NCBI RefSeq assembly: GCF_000424105.1
Contig: NZ_AUJG01000004.1
Coordinates: 95,598 to 159,597, forward strand
Direction: 5' to 3'
Source: Lachnospira multipara ATCC 19207
Lineage (GTDB): Bacteria; Bacillota; Clostridia; Lachnospirales; Lachnospiraceae
DNA: 64,000 nucleotides
The translations under genes and the position numbers were made by a program. Below the pieces are notes generated by a model that did no database searches, was not told the DNA's origin, and saw only the letters and a list, made by a program, of their open reading frames with translations. This document shows positions 56,584 through 64,000 of the stretch, piece after piece. Each line of letters opens with the position of its first letter. Position 1 is the stretch's first letter.

Positions 56584-58713
56584 ATGAACAAGAAATTAAA
56601 AACTCTTGTTGCAACAACTCTTGGCGTTACAGTAGCTGCATTAGTAGCTGGTGTATCTCAAAAGTATTTAGATTTAAGCAGTAATTCAGTGGGGACATCT
56701 AAGGCATACTTGAAATCGTTAACTGCTAATACTTGTGAAGCAACATATGGGGAAACAAACTATTTAACTAATTCAAAGACATTATATATTGGTGAACTAT
56801 TTGGAAATTTAGGAAAGATATATTTTGATTATTGTTATGATAATTATTATTGCAATTACGATTATAATTATCATAATTATGCATACGATTATACAAACGA
56901 TGTTGGTTACTACTTAGTAATGCCTTGGGCAAATAAGACATTACCAGGAACATATAAGTTCTATGAAACAACTAGTGCATCATATACAAACTATGGATAT
57001 ACATACAGCTTCTCAAGAGACATTGCTCAGGGAGAAGGAAAGCTTTCATTAGCTTTTAATAATCCTTATCAGTTTAATTTAAATGAAAGAGTAACATATG
57101 CTGAAGATCAGTATGTAGAGAATTTCCTTTATACTAATGATTTCTCTAATCTTACTCTTGGAGATACAATTATTACAGATAGAGCTGACTCTCCTATGAC
57201 AGTAGTAGAAAGAAATGGAGAATTAGCATTACAGGTTATTTATAATAATCACAGCTATGTAACTTATGTTAAGGATATTAACTGGTACGTAATTAAGAAA
57301 GAATCGAGAAATCAGAAGTGGCACGTAGATGGTGAACCAAATTGGATCGACGAAGGTGTAATTGGAGCAACATATACAGTAAAGTATGTTGATGCTACAA
57401 CTGGTGAAGAAATTGAGGAAACAACAGAAGTTGAAGAGGCAACAGATGGTTCATACCTAATTTACGGTAAAGACGTAACAGCAACTGCTAAAGAAATTTC
57501 AGGTTATGATTTAGTATCTGACCCAGAGCAGACAATTACTTTAACAGAAGGTCAGGATAACGTAATTGTATTTACATATCAGAAACATGTTGCAACAGCA
57601 ACTAATACAGGTTTCTATCTTGTAATGCCTTGGGCAAATGGTGCCATTACTGATGAAGACGGTTACTTAAAGTATGAAGAAAAAACAGGTTTATCTTATA
57701 GAGATTTAGGATATACTAATGCATTTTCATCAGACCTTTCTAACGGTGATGGAACAATAACACTTGATTTTGAGTATTCTGAAAATGGTAAAATAACTTA
57801 CGCAGATGAATCAAATATCGAAAATCTTATTGATGTAGACTTCTCAAATCTTACAGATGGCACAGAAGTAACAACACAGGTTAGAGGTGTTAATGTTAAA
57901 GTTGTTATTGAAAATGGAGTAAAGACTCTCCAGGTAACATATAACGGAGATACATATACAACAAATCTTGATGATATTAAGTGGTATGTAATCAAGAAGA
58001 ATGCCGGCGGTAATTGGCATATCGATGGTGCAGCAAAGTGGACTAAGTTAGAAAATGAAGAAGAAACAGTAGCAGAACCAGAAACAGAAACTGAGTCTTC
58101 AACAGAAGTAACAGAGCCAGAAAGCTCAACTGAAGAGACAGTGGTAGAGCCAGAAACAGAAACACAGGCTCCAACAGAAGTTGAAACAGAAGTAACAGTT
58201 CCAGAGATTGAGTCTTCAACAGAGGAAACAGTAGCAGAGCCAGAAACAGAAACACAGGCACCAACAGAAGCTGAAACAGAAGTAACAGTTCCAGAGACTG
58301 AGTCTTCAACAGAGGAAACAGTAGCAGAGCCAGAAATAGAAACACAAGCTCCAACAGAGGCTGAAACACAGGTTGAAGTTGCGGGAGATGAAGATGAGCT
58401 AGCATCAACAGAGGAAGAGACAATTGTTGAGGTATCAAGCGATGAAGATATTGCAGAAGAACCAACAATCGTTGAAGTAGCTGGTGATGAAGACTACGTA
58501 GAAATTAAGACAATCACAATTACAGCTGATAACACATACTTAGGTGAAATCGCTGCTGATGAAGATGAAGTAGTTGTAGGAAGCGCAATGATTTCTACTT
58601 CAACAACAAAGACATCTGATAATAGCAACATTTTCACATATGTTATTGCAATGATTATTGCAGCAGCAACAGCAGTAGTTGTAACATTAAGAAAGAAAGT
58701 TTCTAACAGATAA
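56584..58713 (+). CDS. Surface protein with duplicated domain, MucBP-like domain and acidic repeats
   Basis: 709 residues. Signal-like N-terminus (about 1-25). A Tyr/Asn-rich stretch precedes two copies of a module that begins YLVMPWAN and ends with WYVIKK...WH.DG...W (about 105-255 and 340-480). Between them lies a MucBP-like domain (YTVKYVDATTGEEIEETTEVEE...GYDLVSDPEQTITL, about 265-335). Then come repeats of E-P-E-T-E-T-Q-A-P-T-E with SSTEETVAEP (about 495-600), an acidic segment and a C-terminal membrane helix (about 682-703) with KKVSNR tail. No LPXTG motif is visible. Likely cell-surface adhesin or binding protein; ligand unknown. GGAGG ribosome-binding site. Confidence 0.75.
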   Translation: MNKKLKTLVATTLGVTVAALVAGVSQKYLDLSSNSVGTSKAYLKSLTANTCEATYGETNYLTNSKTLYIGELFGNLGKIYFDYCYDNYYCNYDYNYHNYAYDYTNDVGYYLVMPWANKTLPGTYKFYETTSASYTNYGYTYSFSRDIAQGEGKLSLAFNNPYQFNLNERVTYAEDQYVENFLYTNDFSNLTLGDTIITDRADSPMTVVERNGELALQVIYNNHSYVTYVKDINWYVIKKESRNQKWHVDGEPNWIDEGVIGATYTVKYVDATTGEEIEETTEVEEATDGSYLIYGKDVTATAKEISGYDLVSDPEQTITLTEGQDNVIVFTYQKHVATATNTGFYLVMPWANGAITDEDGYLKYEEKTGLSYRDLGYTNAFSSDLSNGDGTITLDFEYSENGKITYADESNIENLIDVDFSNLTDGTEVTTQVRGVNVKVVIENGVKTLQVTYNGDTYTTNLDDIKWYVIKKNAGGNWHIDGAAKWTKLENEEETVAEPETETESSTEVTEPESSTEETVVEPETETQAPTEVETEVTVPEIESSTEETVAEPETETQAPTEAETEVTVPETESSTEETVAEPEIETQAPTEAETQVEVAGDEDELASTEEETIVEVSSDEDIAEEPTIVEVAGDEDYVEIKTITITADNTYLGEIAADEDEVVVGSAMISTSTTKTSDNSNIFTYVIAMIIAAATAVVVTLRKKVSNR

Positions 58714-58739
58714 TATAGAATAAACTAAACCGATACTAG

Positions 58740-58771
58740 AAAACCAGGAGTTATAAGCTCCTGGTTTTTTA
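58740..58771 (+). terminator. Terminator after the surface-protein gene
   Basis: AAACCAGGAG, loop TTATAAG, CTCCTGGTTT and T-run. Confidence 0.92.
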
Positions 58772-58854
58772 GTTCTTATTAACTATAGACAAATGTAAAA
58801 TCCTTAGATATACTGAATTTAATAATACAAAATATCTAAATAAAGGGAGGATAA

Positions 58855-60561
58855 ATGAAAAAATATTTATCACACATAATATCAGCAATTATTACATTGG
58901 TGTTATCCATTATTATGTACTACATTTTCATACCACCAATCAACCTAACATCAGGTGATTTCTGGTTCTTCATAATAATGGTATTCATAATAGCAACAGT
59001 TGTCTCAGGATTTGGACAGTTCGTTCAGATATTTGCAAGAGCAACTTATTCTTCGAGAGGCTTTAAATCAAAGAAAAAGAAACCGGCAAAAGTTAACTAC
59101 AAGGACTTAGGCACATTTACAAAGGTGTCTAGCCTTATAGCACTTGGAATTGTAGCCCTAATGATTATATTCTCATTCTTCTCATCAAAGCTAATTAATG
59201 CCAAGGCATATAGTAAGATTCTTCAGGTAGAAGAAGGAGAAATCTCAGATTTGCCATCAGTTTCTAATACATCGGCAATCGCCCTTATGGACACTGATTC
59301 AGCAAAGAAGCTAGGTGACAGAGAAATCGGAACACTTTCAAGCGTAGTATCACAGTACGACATCGAAGATGATTCCTACACTCAGTTAAATGTTCACACA
59401 AGCCCAGTTAAGGTAGCGCCTTTATCTTACGCAAGCTTCTTTAAATGGATTAACAATAAAAACAATGGTATCCCAGGTTACGTCGTTGTAGATCCAGTAA
59501 CAATGGATGCCAATTATACAGAGCTTTCAGAAGGCATGATTTACGTGCCATCCGCTTTCTTCTCAGAAGATCTTGAAAGACACATTAGAATGAAGTATCT
59601 AACAACAATCTTTGACACACCACACTTTGAGGTGGACGAAGAAGGCAACCCATGGTATGTGGCACCAGTTATTAAAAAGACAATCGGCTTATTTGGCGGT
59701 AAGAAGGTAACAGGTGCAATCCTTGTAAATCCTATTACCGGCGAAATGACAAAATACAAACTTTCAGACGTTCCAAGCTGGGTAGACGTAGTTTACGGTG
59801 GAAACTATATCGCTGAGCAGTACAACAATTACGCTCAGTTACAGAAAGGCTTCCTAAACTCAGTCATTGGACAAAATGGATGCCGTAAAGTCACAGAGGA
59901 TTCAGAAGAATCAACCTCAGATTACGGCTATATCGCAATTGGCGATGACATCTACATTTACACAGGTGTCACATCCGTAAATGGCGATAGCTCCAACATC
60001 GGTTTCATCATTGCCAATGAAAGAACAGGCCAGACAAAGTTTATCGAAGCTTCAGGCGCCGACGAGTTCTCGGCAATGAACGCAGCCGAAGGCGAGGTAC
60101 AGGAGAAGGGCTACGAAGCATCCTTCCCATCCCTCATTACAATCGACGACATCCCAACATACATCATGGTATTAAAGGATAAGTCTGGTTTGGTGAAAAT
60201 GTATGCCTGCGTAAATGTATCGCAGTACAACATCGTTGCCACAGCCACAACTCAGGAAAAATGTATCGAAAATTATAAGAATCTCTTAAGCGGTAACATT
60301 AGTTTAGATGAAGCAAACAATGATAGTTCAGAGGCAACAACTAGTGAAACTATAGATGAGAGCTTATATACAGAAACAGAAATTACTATTACAAAGATGC
60401 AGACAATAGATAATAACGGAAATACTTATCTCTACATCGTAGATCAGAACAACAATATCTATAATGCCAAGTACACAGACGTCTTAGATATGCTTTTGGT
60501 AAATGTAGGAGATACAGTAAAATTAAGAATTTATGAGGACAAATTCTTAATGGCAGAATAA
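58855..60561 (+). CDS. Uncharacterised membrane protein with large extracytoplasmic domain
   Basis: 568 residues, not recognised. Two membrane helices at about 5-26 and 37-58, a basic loop (SKKKKPAKVNYKD), a third helix at about 90-111, then a long soluble region. That region has a PGYVVVDPVTMDANYTELSEGMIYVPSAFF segment (about 205-235), a second GAILVNPITGEMTKYKLSDVPSWVDVVYGG segment (about 292-322) and a conserved-looking DIYIYTGVTSVNGDSSNIGFIIANERTG; the two PVT/PIT-containing stretches may be repeats of one fold. The last 60 residues look like a small beta-barrel. Downstream of the surface protein but with its own GGGAGG site. Could act in envelope homeostasis; no function can be named. 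Confidence 0.6.
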   Translation: MKKYLSHIISAIITLVLSIIMYYIFIPPINLTSGDFWFFIIMVFIIATVVSGFGQFVQIFARATYSSRGFKSKKKKPAKVNYKDLGTFTKVSSLIALGIVALMIIFSFFSSKLINAKAYSKILQVEEGEISDLPSVSNTSAIALMDTDSAKKLGDREIGTLSSVVSQYDIEDDSYTQLNVHTSPVKVAPLSYASFFKWINNKNNGIPGYVVVDPVTMDANYTELSEGMIYVPSAFFSEDLERHIRMKYLTTIFDTPHFEVDEEGNPWYVAPVIKKTIGLFGGKKVTGAILVNPITGEMTKYKLSDVPSWVDVVYGGNYIAEQYNNYAQLQKGFLNSVIGQNGCRKVTEDSEESTSDYGYIAIGDDIYIYTGVTSVNGDSSNIGFIIANERTGQTKFIEASGADEFSAMNAAEGEVQEKGYEASFPSLITIDDIPTYIMVLKDKSGLVKMYACVNVSQYNIVATATTQEKCIENYKNLLSGNISLDEANNDSSEATTSETIDESLYTETEITITKMQTIDNNGNTYLYIVDQNNNIYNAKYTDVLDMLLVNVGDTVKLRIYEDKFLMAE

Positions 60562-60614
60562 GAAAAAACACGAAAAAATGAGCAAAAATATATAAATAAT
60601 TCTAGAAAATTGTG

Positions 60615-60643
60615 TTGACAATAAGATGCAGTCAAGCTATAAT
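60615..60643 (+). promoter_or_regulatory. Strong promoter of tRNA-Ser
   Basis: TTGACA, 17 bases, TATAAT, both perfect. The tRNA begins about 82 bases after the expected start. Confidence 0.88.
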
Positions 60644-60731
60644 AAATCTTGCGTTTAGCACAAATTTCATAATTAAGTTCAAGAATTGTTTATTATATAT
60701 AACACAATTGGCGAGCGCAGTTACGGAATCT

Positions 60732-60819
60732 GGAGTAGTACTCAAGAGGCTGAAGAGGCGCCCCTGCTAAGGGTGTAGGTCGGGAAACCGGCGCGAGGGT
60801 TCAAATCCCTCCTGCTCCG
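60732..60819 (+). tRNA. tRNA-Ser (anticodon GCT)
   Basis: An 88-base class II tRNA with long variable arm. Acceptor GGAGTAG/CTGCTCC, discriminator G, anticodon loop CTGCTAA (anticodon GCT, reads AGC/AGU), variable arm stem GTCGGGAAACCGGC and T-arm GAGGG-TTCAAAT-CCCTC. CCA not encoded. Confidence 0.95.
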
Positions 60820-60830
60820 TTAAGTAATTT

Positions 60831-60864
60831 AACCGGGAAGTTAGTAATTAACTTCCTGGTTTTT
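60831..60864 (+). terminator. Terminator after tRNA-Ser
   Basis: AACCGGGAAGTTA, loop GTAA, TTAACTTCC.GGTT and TTTTC. Confidence 0.85.
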
Positions 60865-60871
60865 CTTTTTG

Positions 60872-60902
60872 AAAAAAGGCGGACATGTTAAATGTCCGCC
60901 TT
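60872..60902 (-). terminator. Terminator after bioY-bioB
   Basis: On the minus strand AAGGCGGACAT, loop TTAAC, ATGTCCGCCTT and six T. It is back to back with the tRNA-Ser terminator. Confidence 0.9.
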
Positions 60903-60979
60903 AAGTATTATTTATTATCATCCTCAAGCTCACAAATTATCAGTTCTGCCAATTATCTATCTTTTAATTGGCAACCTCT

Positions 60980-61954
60980 TTAATTAGCAGCCTTTGCAAG
61001 CTCTCTGTGCATAGAACTAAGCATCCTTCTATCACTTTCAATTGTATAGCCGGAAGTAGTAAGCATGTTTCCAGTAATAGATGCGCTAGCTCCGCTATTA
61101 AAAGCCCTCTTACCAGCTTTATCTACAAGAATTCTACCACCAGCAAGTCTAACGTTGGCAGCAGGATTAATATATTTAAACATAGCAATAGATCTTAAAA
61201 TCTCATCCTCCTCTAAATGAGGCATTCTCTCAAGCGGAGTTCCCTTAATAGCAATAAGAACATTAATAGGAATAGAGACAACATCAATCTTAGAAAGAGT
61301 AAGGGCCATTTCAATACGCTGCTTAAAACTCTCTCCTAGGCCAAAGATTCCACCGGAACATACATCAAGTCCGGCAAGTTTCGCATTTTCAATAGTATTA
61401 AGCTTATCCTTAATTGTGTGACTAGTGCAAATGCTAGGAAAGAAACTAGGGCTAGTTTCGATGTTGTTATGAATACGGCTAACGCCAGCATTTTTCAAAG
61501 CCTCAAACTGTTCTCTATACAATAAGCCAAGGGAAGCACAAAGCCCAAGCCCTGGACATTCCTTTCTAATCAATTTAAAACTTCTAAGACACTTCTCAAA
61601 TTCCTCTCCAGACAAAGCCCTGCCTGATGTAACTATTGCAAATCTATCAACGCCGGCTTTGTAGTTTTCTCTAGCGTTATTAAGAATTTCTTCTTCATCT
61701 AAAAAGTCGTAAACCTCGCAGTTTGTCTTATAATGCACAGATTGGGCACAGTATTTACAGTTTTCACTACATTTTCCACTTCTAGCATTGATAATTGTGC
61801 ATAAGTCCACCTTATCTCCGTTAAAATGTGCACGAATCATGTCTGCGCCCTTTAATAAATCATCTAAATCGCAATCTTCAAAAAAGGACAAATCCTCTGC
61901 TTTACTTAAGCGTCTACCCTCAATAATTTCCTTAGCAAGTTTAATCATATCCAT
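60980..61954 (-). CDS. bioB: Biotin synthase
   Basis: A radical-SAM enzyme that inserts sulfur into dethiobiotin. 324 residues with the cluster motif SGKCSENCKYCAQS (CxxxCxxC, near 55-68), HNNIETSPSFF near 155 and a second-cluster region with DVVSIPINVL near 230. It lies 15 bases after bioY and under the same BirA-type operator. No bioF, bioA or bioD lies in the window. Confidence 0.94.
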   Translation of the reverse strand: MDMIKLAKEIIEGRRLSKAEDLSFFEDCDLDDLLKGADMIRAHFNGDKVDLCTIINARSGKCSENCKYCAQSVHYKTNCEVYDFLDEEEILNNARENYKAGVDRFAIVTSGRALSGEEFEKCLRSFKLIRKECPGLGLCASLGLLYREQFEALKNAGVSRIHNNIETSPSFFPSICTSHTIKDKLNTIENAKLAGLDVCSGGIFGLGESFKQRIEMALTLSKIDVVSIPINVLIAIKGTPLERMPHLEEDEILRSIAMFKYINPAANVRLAGGRILVDKAGKRAFNSGASASITGNMLTTSGYTIESDRRMLSSMHRELAKAAN

Positions 61955-61969
61955 ATTTAAATCCTCGTC

Positions 61970-62608
61970 TTATAACTTCTTGTATGACATTAAGTGGGCA
62001 GCAGCCAAAGCTCTTCTAATTGCAATACCAGCCACCATACTAAAGGCAATCTTAATTGCATCAAAAGCAAGGAATGGATAAACGCAAACTGTTAAAGTAG
62101 CCTGAAGAGACATGTTTGTCTGAAGCATAAAATAAACAGTTCCGAAAACATAGCATACAGCCAAACCAAGTACCATGCCCACCAAATGCATATACCAATG
62201 CTTAGATGAGAAATGGTCAATAAAGAAACCGGCAATCAAAGCCATAAAAATAAATCCGATAATATAACCGCCAGTTACCCCAAACAACTTAGCTGGACCA
62301 CCCTGATATCCCGAAAATACAGGAAGTCCCACAAGTCCTAAAAGCATGTAAACAAGGAAAGCCAAACTACCCTTAATACAACCAAGGCTGTAAACGCATA
62401 GGTAAACTGAAATAACAGTTAATGAAATTGGCACAGCCCCAATAGGAATTGATAAAGGTCCAAGAATACAGCAAAGCGCAGTCATAATGGCGCACATTGC
62501 AATTGTCTTAATAGAAAGCAATCCCTTCTTTTCCCCTTCCTGCTTTGAAGCCTTAAGCTCCGTAGCCTCGTCTTTTAAAATTCCCTCGTTAGTAACAAGA
62601 TTCTTCAT
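61970..62608 (-). CDS. bioY: Biotin transporter BioY (ECF S component)
   Basis: 212 residues, six membrane helices, with the BioY pattern LGPLSIPIGAVPISLTVISVYL near 50 and LVYMLLGLVGLPVFSGYQGGPAKLFGVTGGYIIGF near 85. It can use a shared ECF module; the dedicated ATPase/T operon at 16436-19073 is far away, so the partner is not evident. First gene of bioY-bioB; ribosome-binding site GGGAGG. Confidence 0.93.
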   Translation of the reverse strand: MKNLVTNEGILKDEATELKASKQEGEKKGLLSIKTIAMCAIMTALCCILGPLSIPIGAVPISLTVISVYLCVYSLGCIKGSLAFLVYMLLGLVGLPVFSGYQGGPAKLFGVTGGYIIGFIFMALIAGFFIDHFSSKHWYMHLVGMVLGLAVCYVFGTVYFMLQTNMSLQATLTVCVYPFLAFDAIKIAFSMVAGIAIRRALAAAHLMSYKKL

Positions 62609-62673
62609 ACATCTTCCTCCCAGTAATTATAATGAGCCAAATCTTTAAGGGAAGATTTACGCTCTTAATTATC

Positions 62674-62702
62674 AAATTAGCATTATAAAAATGTATTGTC
62701 AA
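62674..62702 (-). promoter_or_regulatory. bioY promoter
   Basis: On the minus strand TTGACA, 17 bases, TAATTT with an extended TGC before the -10. The -35 lies inside the BirA-type operator. Confidence 0.75.
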
Positions 62703-62727
62703 CTACAAACTAATCAAAGGTTAACAA
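62696..62727 (-). promoter_or_regulatory. BirA biotin-repressor operator
   Basis: Inverted halves TTGTCAACT (62696-62704) and GGTTAACAA (62719-62727) are separated by 14 bases, the spacing of the BirA box TTGTTAACC-N14/15-GGTTAACAA. It would shut the bioY-bioB operon when biotin is plentiful. No other element is seen in the 306-base gap to the nitroreductase. Confidence 0.82.
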
Positions 62728-62914
62728 TTCATAAATCCCATCATTCAATAACGAAAGCCACAAATCCTTTCAAACTGGCAAAGAGTTATTGCATCCACCC
62801 TGCCAAATGCCTACAATAAAACTAAGCATTAATAATAAGCATTAACAATAAACGTTAAACCAATGCTATTAAGCGCAATCACTAAAATCAAAAATGCAAT
62901 CAGGGAGGTATGAA

Positions 62915-63478
62915 ATGAACTTAAAAGACATGGTGCTCAAAAACAGATCCTATAGACGTTTCTATAATGAGAAGAAAATTTCTAAAGAAGAACTAACAGA
63001 ACTAGTGGACATTGCAAGAAACACCCCATCTGCAGCCAACCGCCAGCCTGTACGATATAAGCTTGTATATGAAGAGGTCGAGGCCGCAAAGGTATATAAG
63101 ACCCTTGGCTGGGCTGGTTACCTAAAGGATTGGGATGGTCCTATTGAAAATGAAAGACCAGCCGCATACATTATCCTTGCTACCGATAAAGATACAAAGG
63201 CAGATATAGATGAGGGCATAATTAGTCAGACTATAATGTTGGCAGCTGTAGAGCGTGGCCTTGGTGGCTGCATTCTTGGTAACGTTAAAAGAGAAGAGCT
63301 AGTAAAGGCAATCAATCTCCCAGCCGATTATAAGATCGACCTCGTATTGGCACTTGGTTATCCTAAGGAAAATGTATCTCTAGTTGAAATGCAAAATAAC
63401 GACGTAAAGTACTATAGAGATGAAGATATGAATCACTATGTACCTAAAAGAAGATTAGAAGATGTTCTATTAAAGTAG
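62915..63478 (+). CDS. Nitroreductase family protein
   Basis: 187 residues. FMN-binding pattern: RSYRRFYNEKKISKEEL at the N-terminus, NTPSAANRQPVRY near 37 and GGCILGNVKREEL near 120. Family members reduce nitro compounds, quinones or act as ligases; substrate unknown. The ATG giving MNLKDMV is chosen because GGGAGG lies just before it and an upstream ATG would include that site. Confidence 0.88.
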   Translation: MNLKDMVLKNRSYRRFYNEKKISKEELTELVDIARNTPSAANRQPVRYKLVYEEVEAAKVYKTLGWAGYLKDWDGPIENERPAAYIILATDKDTKADIDEGIISQTIMLAAVERGLGGCILGNVKREELVKAINLPADYKIDLVLALGYPKENVSLVEMQNNDVKYYRDEDMNHYVPKRRLEDVLLK

Positions 63479-63532
63479 AGTTATAACTAGAGTAATAACC
63501 AGTATTATATATTAAAGAATGTATATCCTTTC

Positions 63533-63565
63533 AAAAGAACCATCCCTTAATGGGATGGTTCTTTT
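63533..63565. terminator. Terminator after the nitroreductase gene
   Basis: AAAAGAACCATCCC, loop TTAA, GGGATGGTTCTTTT; symmetrical. Confidence 0.88.
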
Positions 63566-63667
63566 GGCTTTCCTTGTAGAGTATAGTTTATATTCCACCA
63601 TATATAGTGGAAATAAAAACACGATTTTAAAAAATCGAAAATTTGCGAAAAAATATGAAAAAAGGTG

Positions 63668-63696
63668 TTGACATTAAGTTATCTAGATGATAATAT
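63668..63696 (+). promoter_or_regulatory. rRNA operon promoter
   Basis: TTGACA, 17 bases, TAATAT, followed by a 240-base leader containing the ACTGAACAG-type stretch often seen before 16S genes. The leader 63700-63939 holds no gene. Confidence 0.75.
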
Positions 63697-63939
63697 ATAC
63701 AAGTCGCTGCGATACAGCAACGACAAAAAACATCAACAAAGCCAGTAAACACAAGGCTTTGAAGATAAGAACCTTGACAACTGAACAGAATGACAACCTT
63801 GAAAATTCTTTGAAATATTCAAGCGAGTAATCAATCGTAAAACAAATTTTGTTTTGAAATGATTATCCTTAATAACAGTAATGTTAAACGGAAACGAAAC
63901 TATTAAGCTAGTTCGTTCAGAACTAAGCTAAGGTAAAAC

Positions 63940-64000
<61 letters not shown>

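Noticed and set aside
58043..58468. Long open frame on the minus strand, Leu-rich, opposite the surface-protein gene
   Set aside because: It is the reverse of the Glu/Thr/Pro repeat codons; no ribosome-binding site and no independent coding signal.

Overview
The window looks like the replication-origin region of a low-GC, motile, anaerobic Firmicute, most likely a member of the Lachnospiraceae (Butyrivibrio, Pseudobutyrivibrio or Lachnospira-like). This rests on the gene order rsmG-mnmG-mnmE-jag-yidC-yidD-rnpA-rpmH | dnaA-dnaN-S4-recF-gyrB-gyrA, on families common in that group (DUF6240, DUF3881, DUF4446), on a bifunctional adhE, and on a class I two-subunit fumarase. The species cannot be named from the sequence alone.

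Layout. 0-4 kb: AI-2E-type membrane protein, trmB and a D,D-carboxypeptidase. 4-9.5 kb: flagellar block on the minus strand (fliS, flagellin with a sigma-28-like promoter, a very large DUF6240 protein). 9.5-13.8 kb: glgB, a stand-alone MraY-family transferase and a DEDDh exonuclease. 13.8-20 kb: a probable vitamin B12 capture and uptake locus. A cobalamin riboswitch precedes a secreted alpha/alpha-repeat protein, and facing it is a four-gene ECF transporter operon that begins with an anchored DUF4430 protein. Together the two surface proteins resemble a eukaryotic intrinsic factor/transcobalamin split in two. 20-28 kb: tRNA-Arg, DUF3881, an HD-GYP protein, adhE with a Rex-type operator and a structured leader, a small-molecule kinase-like protein and a GH43 enzyme.

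28-36 kb: serS, DUF4446, parB, parA, a centromere-like array of parS and parS-variant sites, a soluble DegS/DegU-like two-component pair, and an alpha/beta hydrolase that lacks the usual catalytic histidine. 36-43 kb: the rsmG-to-rpmH block on the minus strand. 43-52.6 kb: dnaA to gyrA on the plus strand. DnaA boxes lie on both sides of dnaA, and a DnaA-trio/AT-rich unwinding element lies in the dnaA-dnaN gap, so the origin appears bipartite. Genes on both sides largely run away from it.

52.6-64 kb: a GGDEF protein, fumarase alpha and beta, a structured RNA candidate of unknown class, a repeat-containing surface protein, an uncharacterised membrane protein, tRNA-Ser, bioB-bioY under a BirA-type operator, a nitroreductase, and the promoter, leader and first about 60 bases of a 16S rRNA gene.

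The strongest candidates for something not fully described are the split B12-capture system, the five identical 18-bp parS-variant sites beside parAB, the glgB terminator hairpin that also buries the ribosome-binding site of the DUF6240 gene, and the structured RNA at 56.2 kb. No transposase, prophage or CRISPR array was seen.
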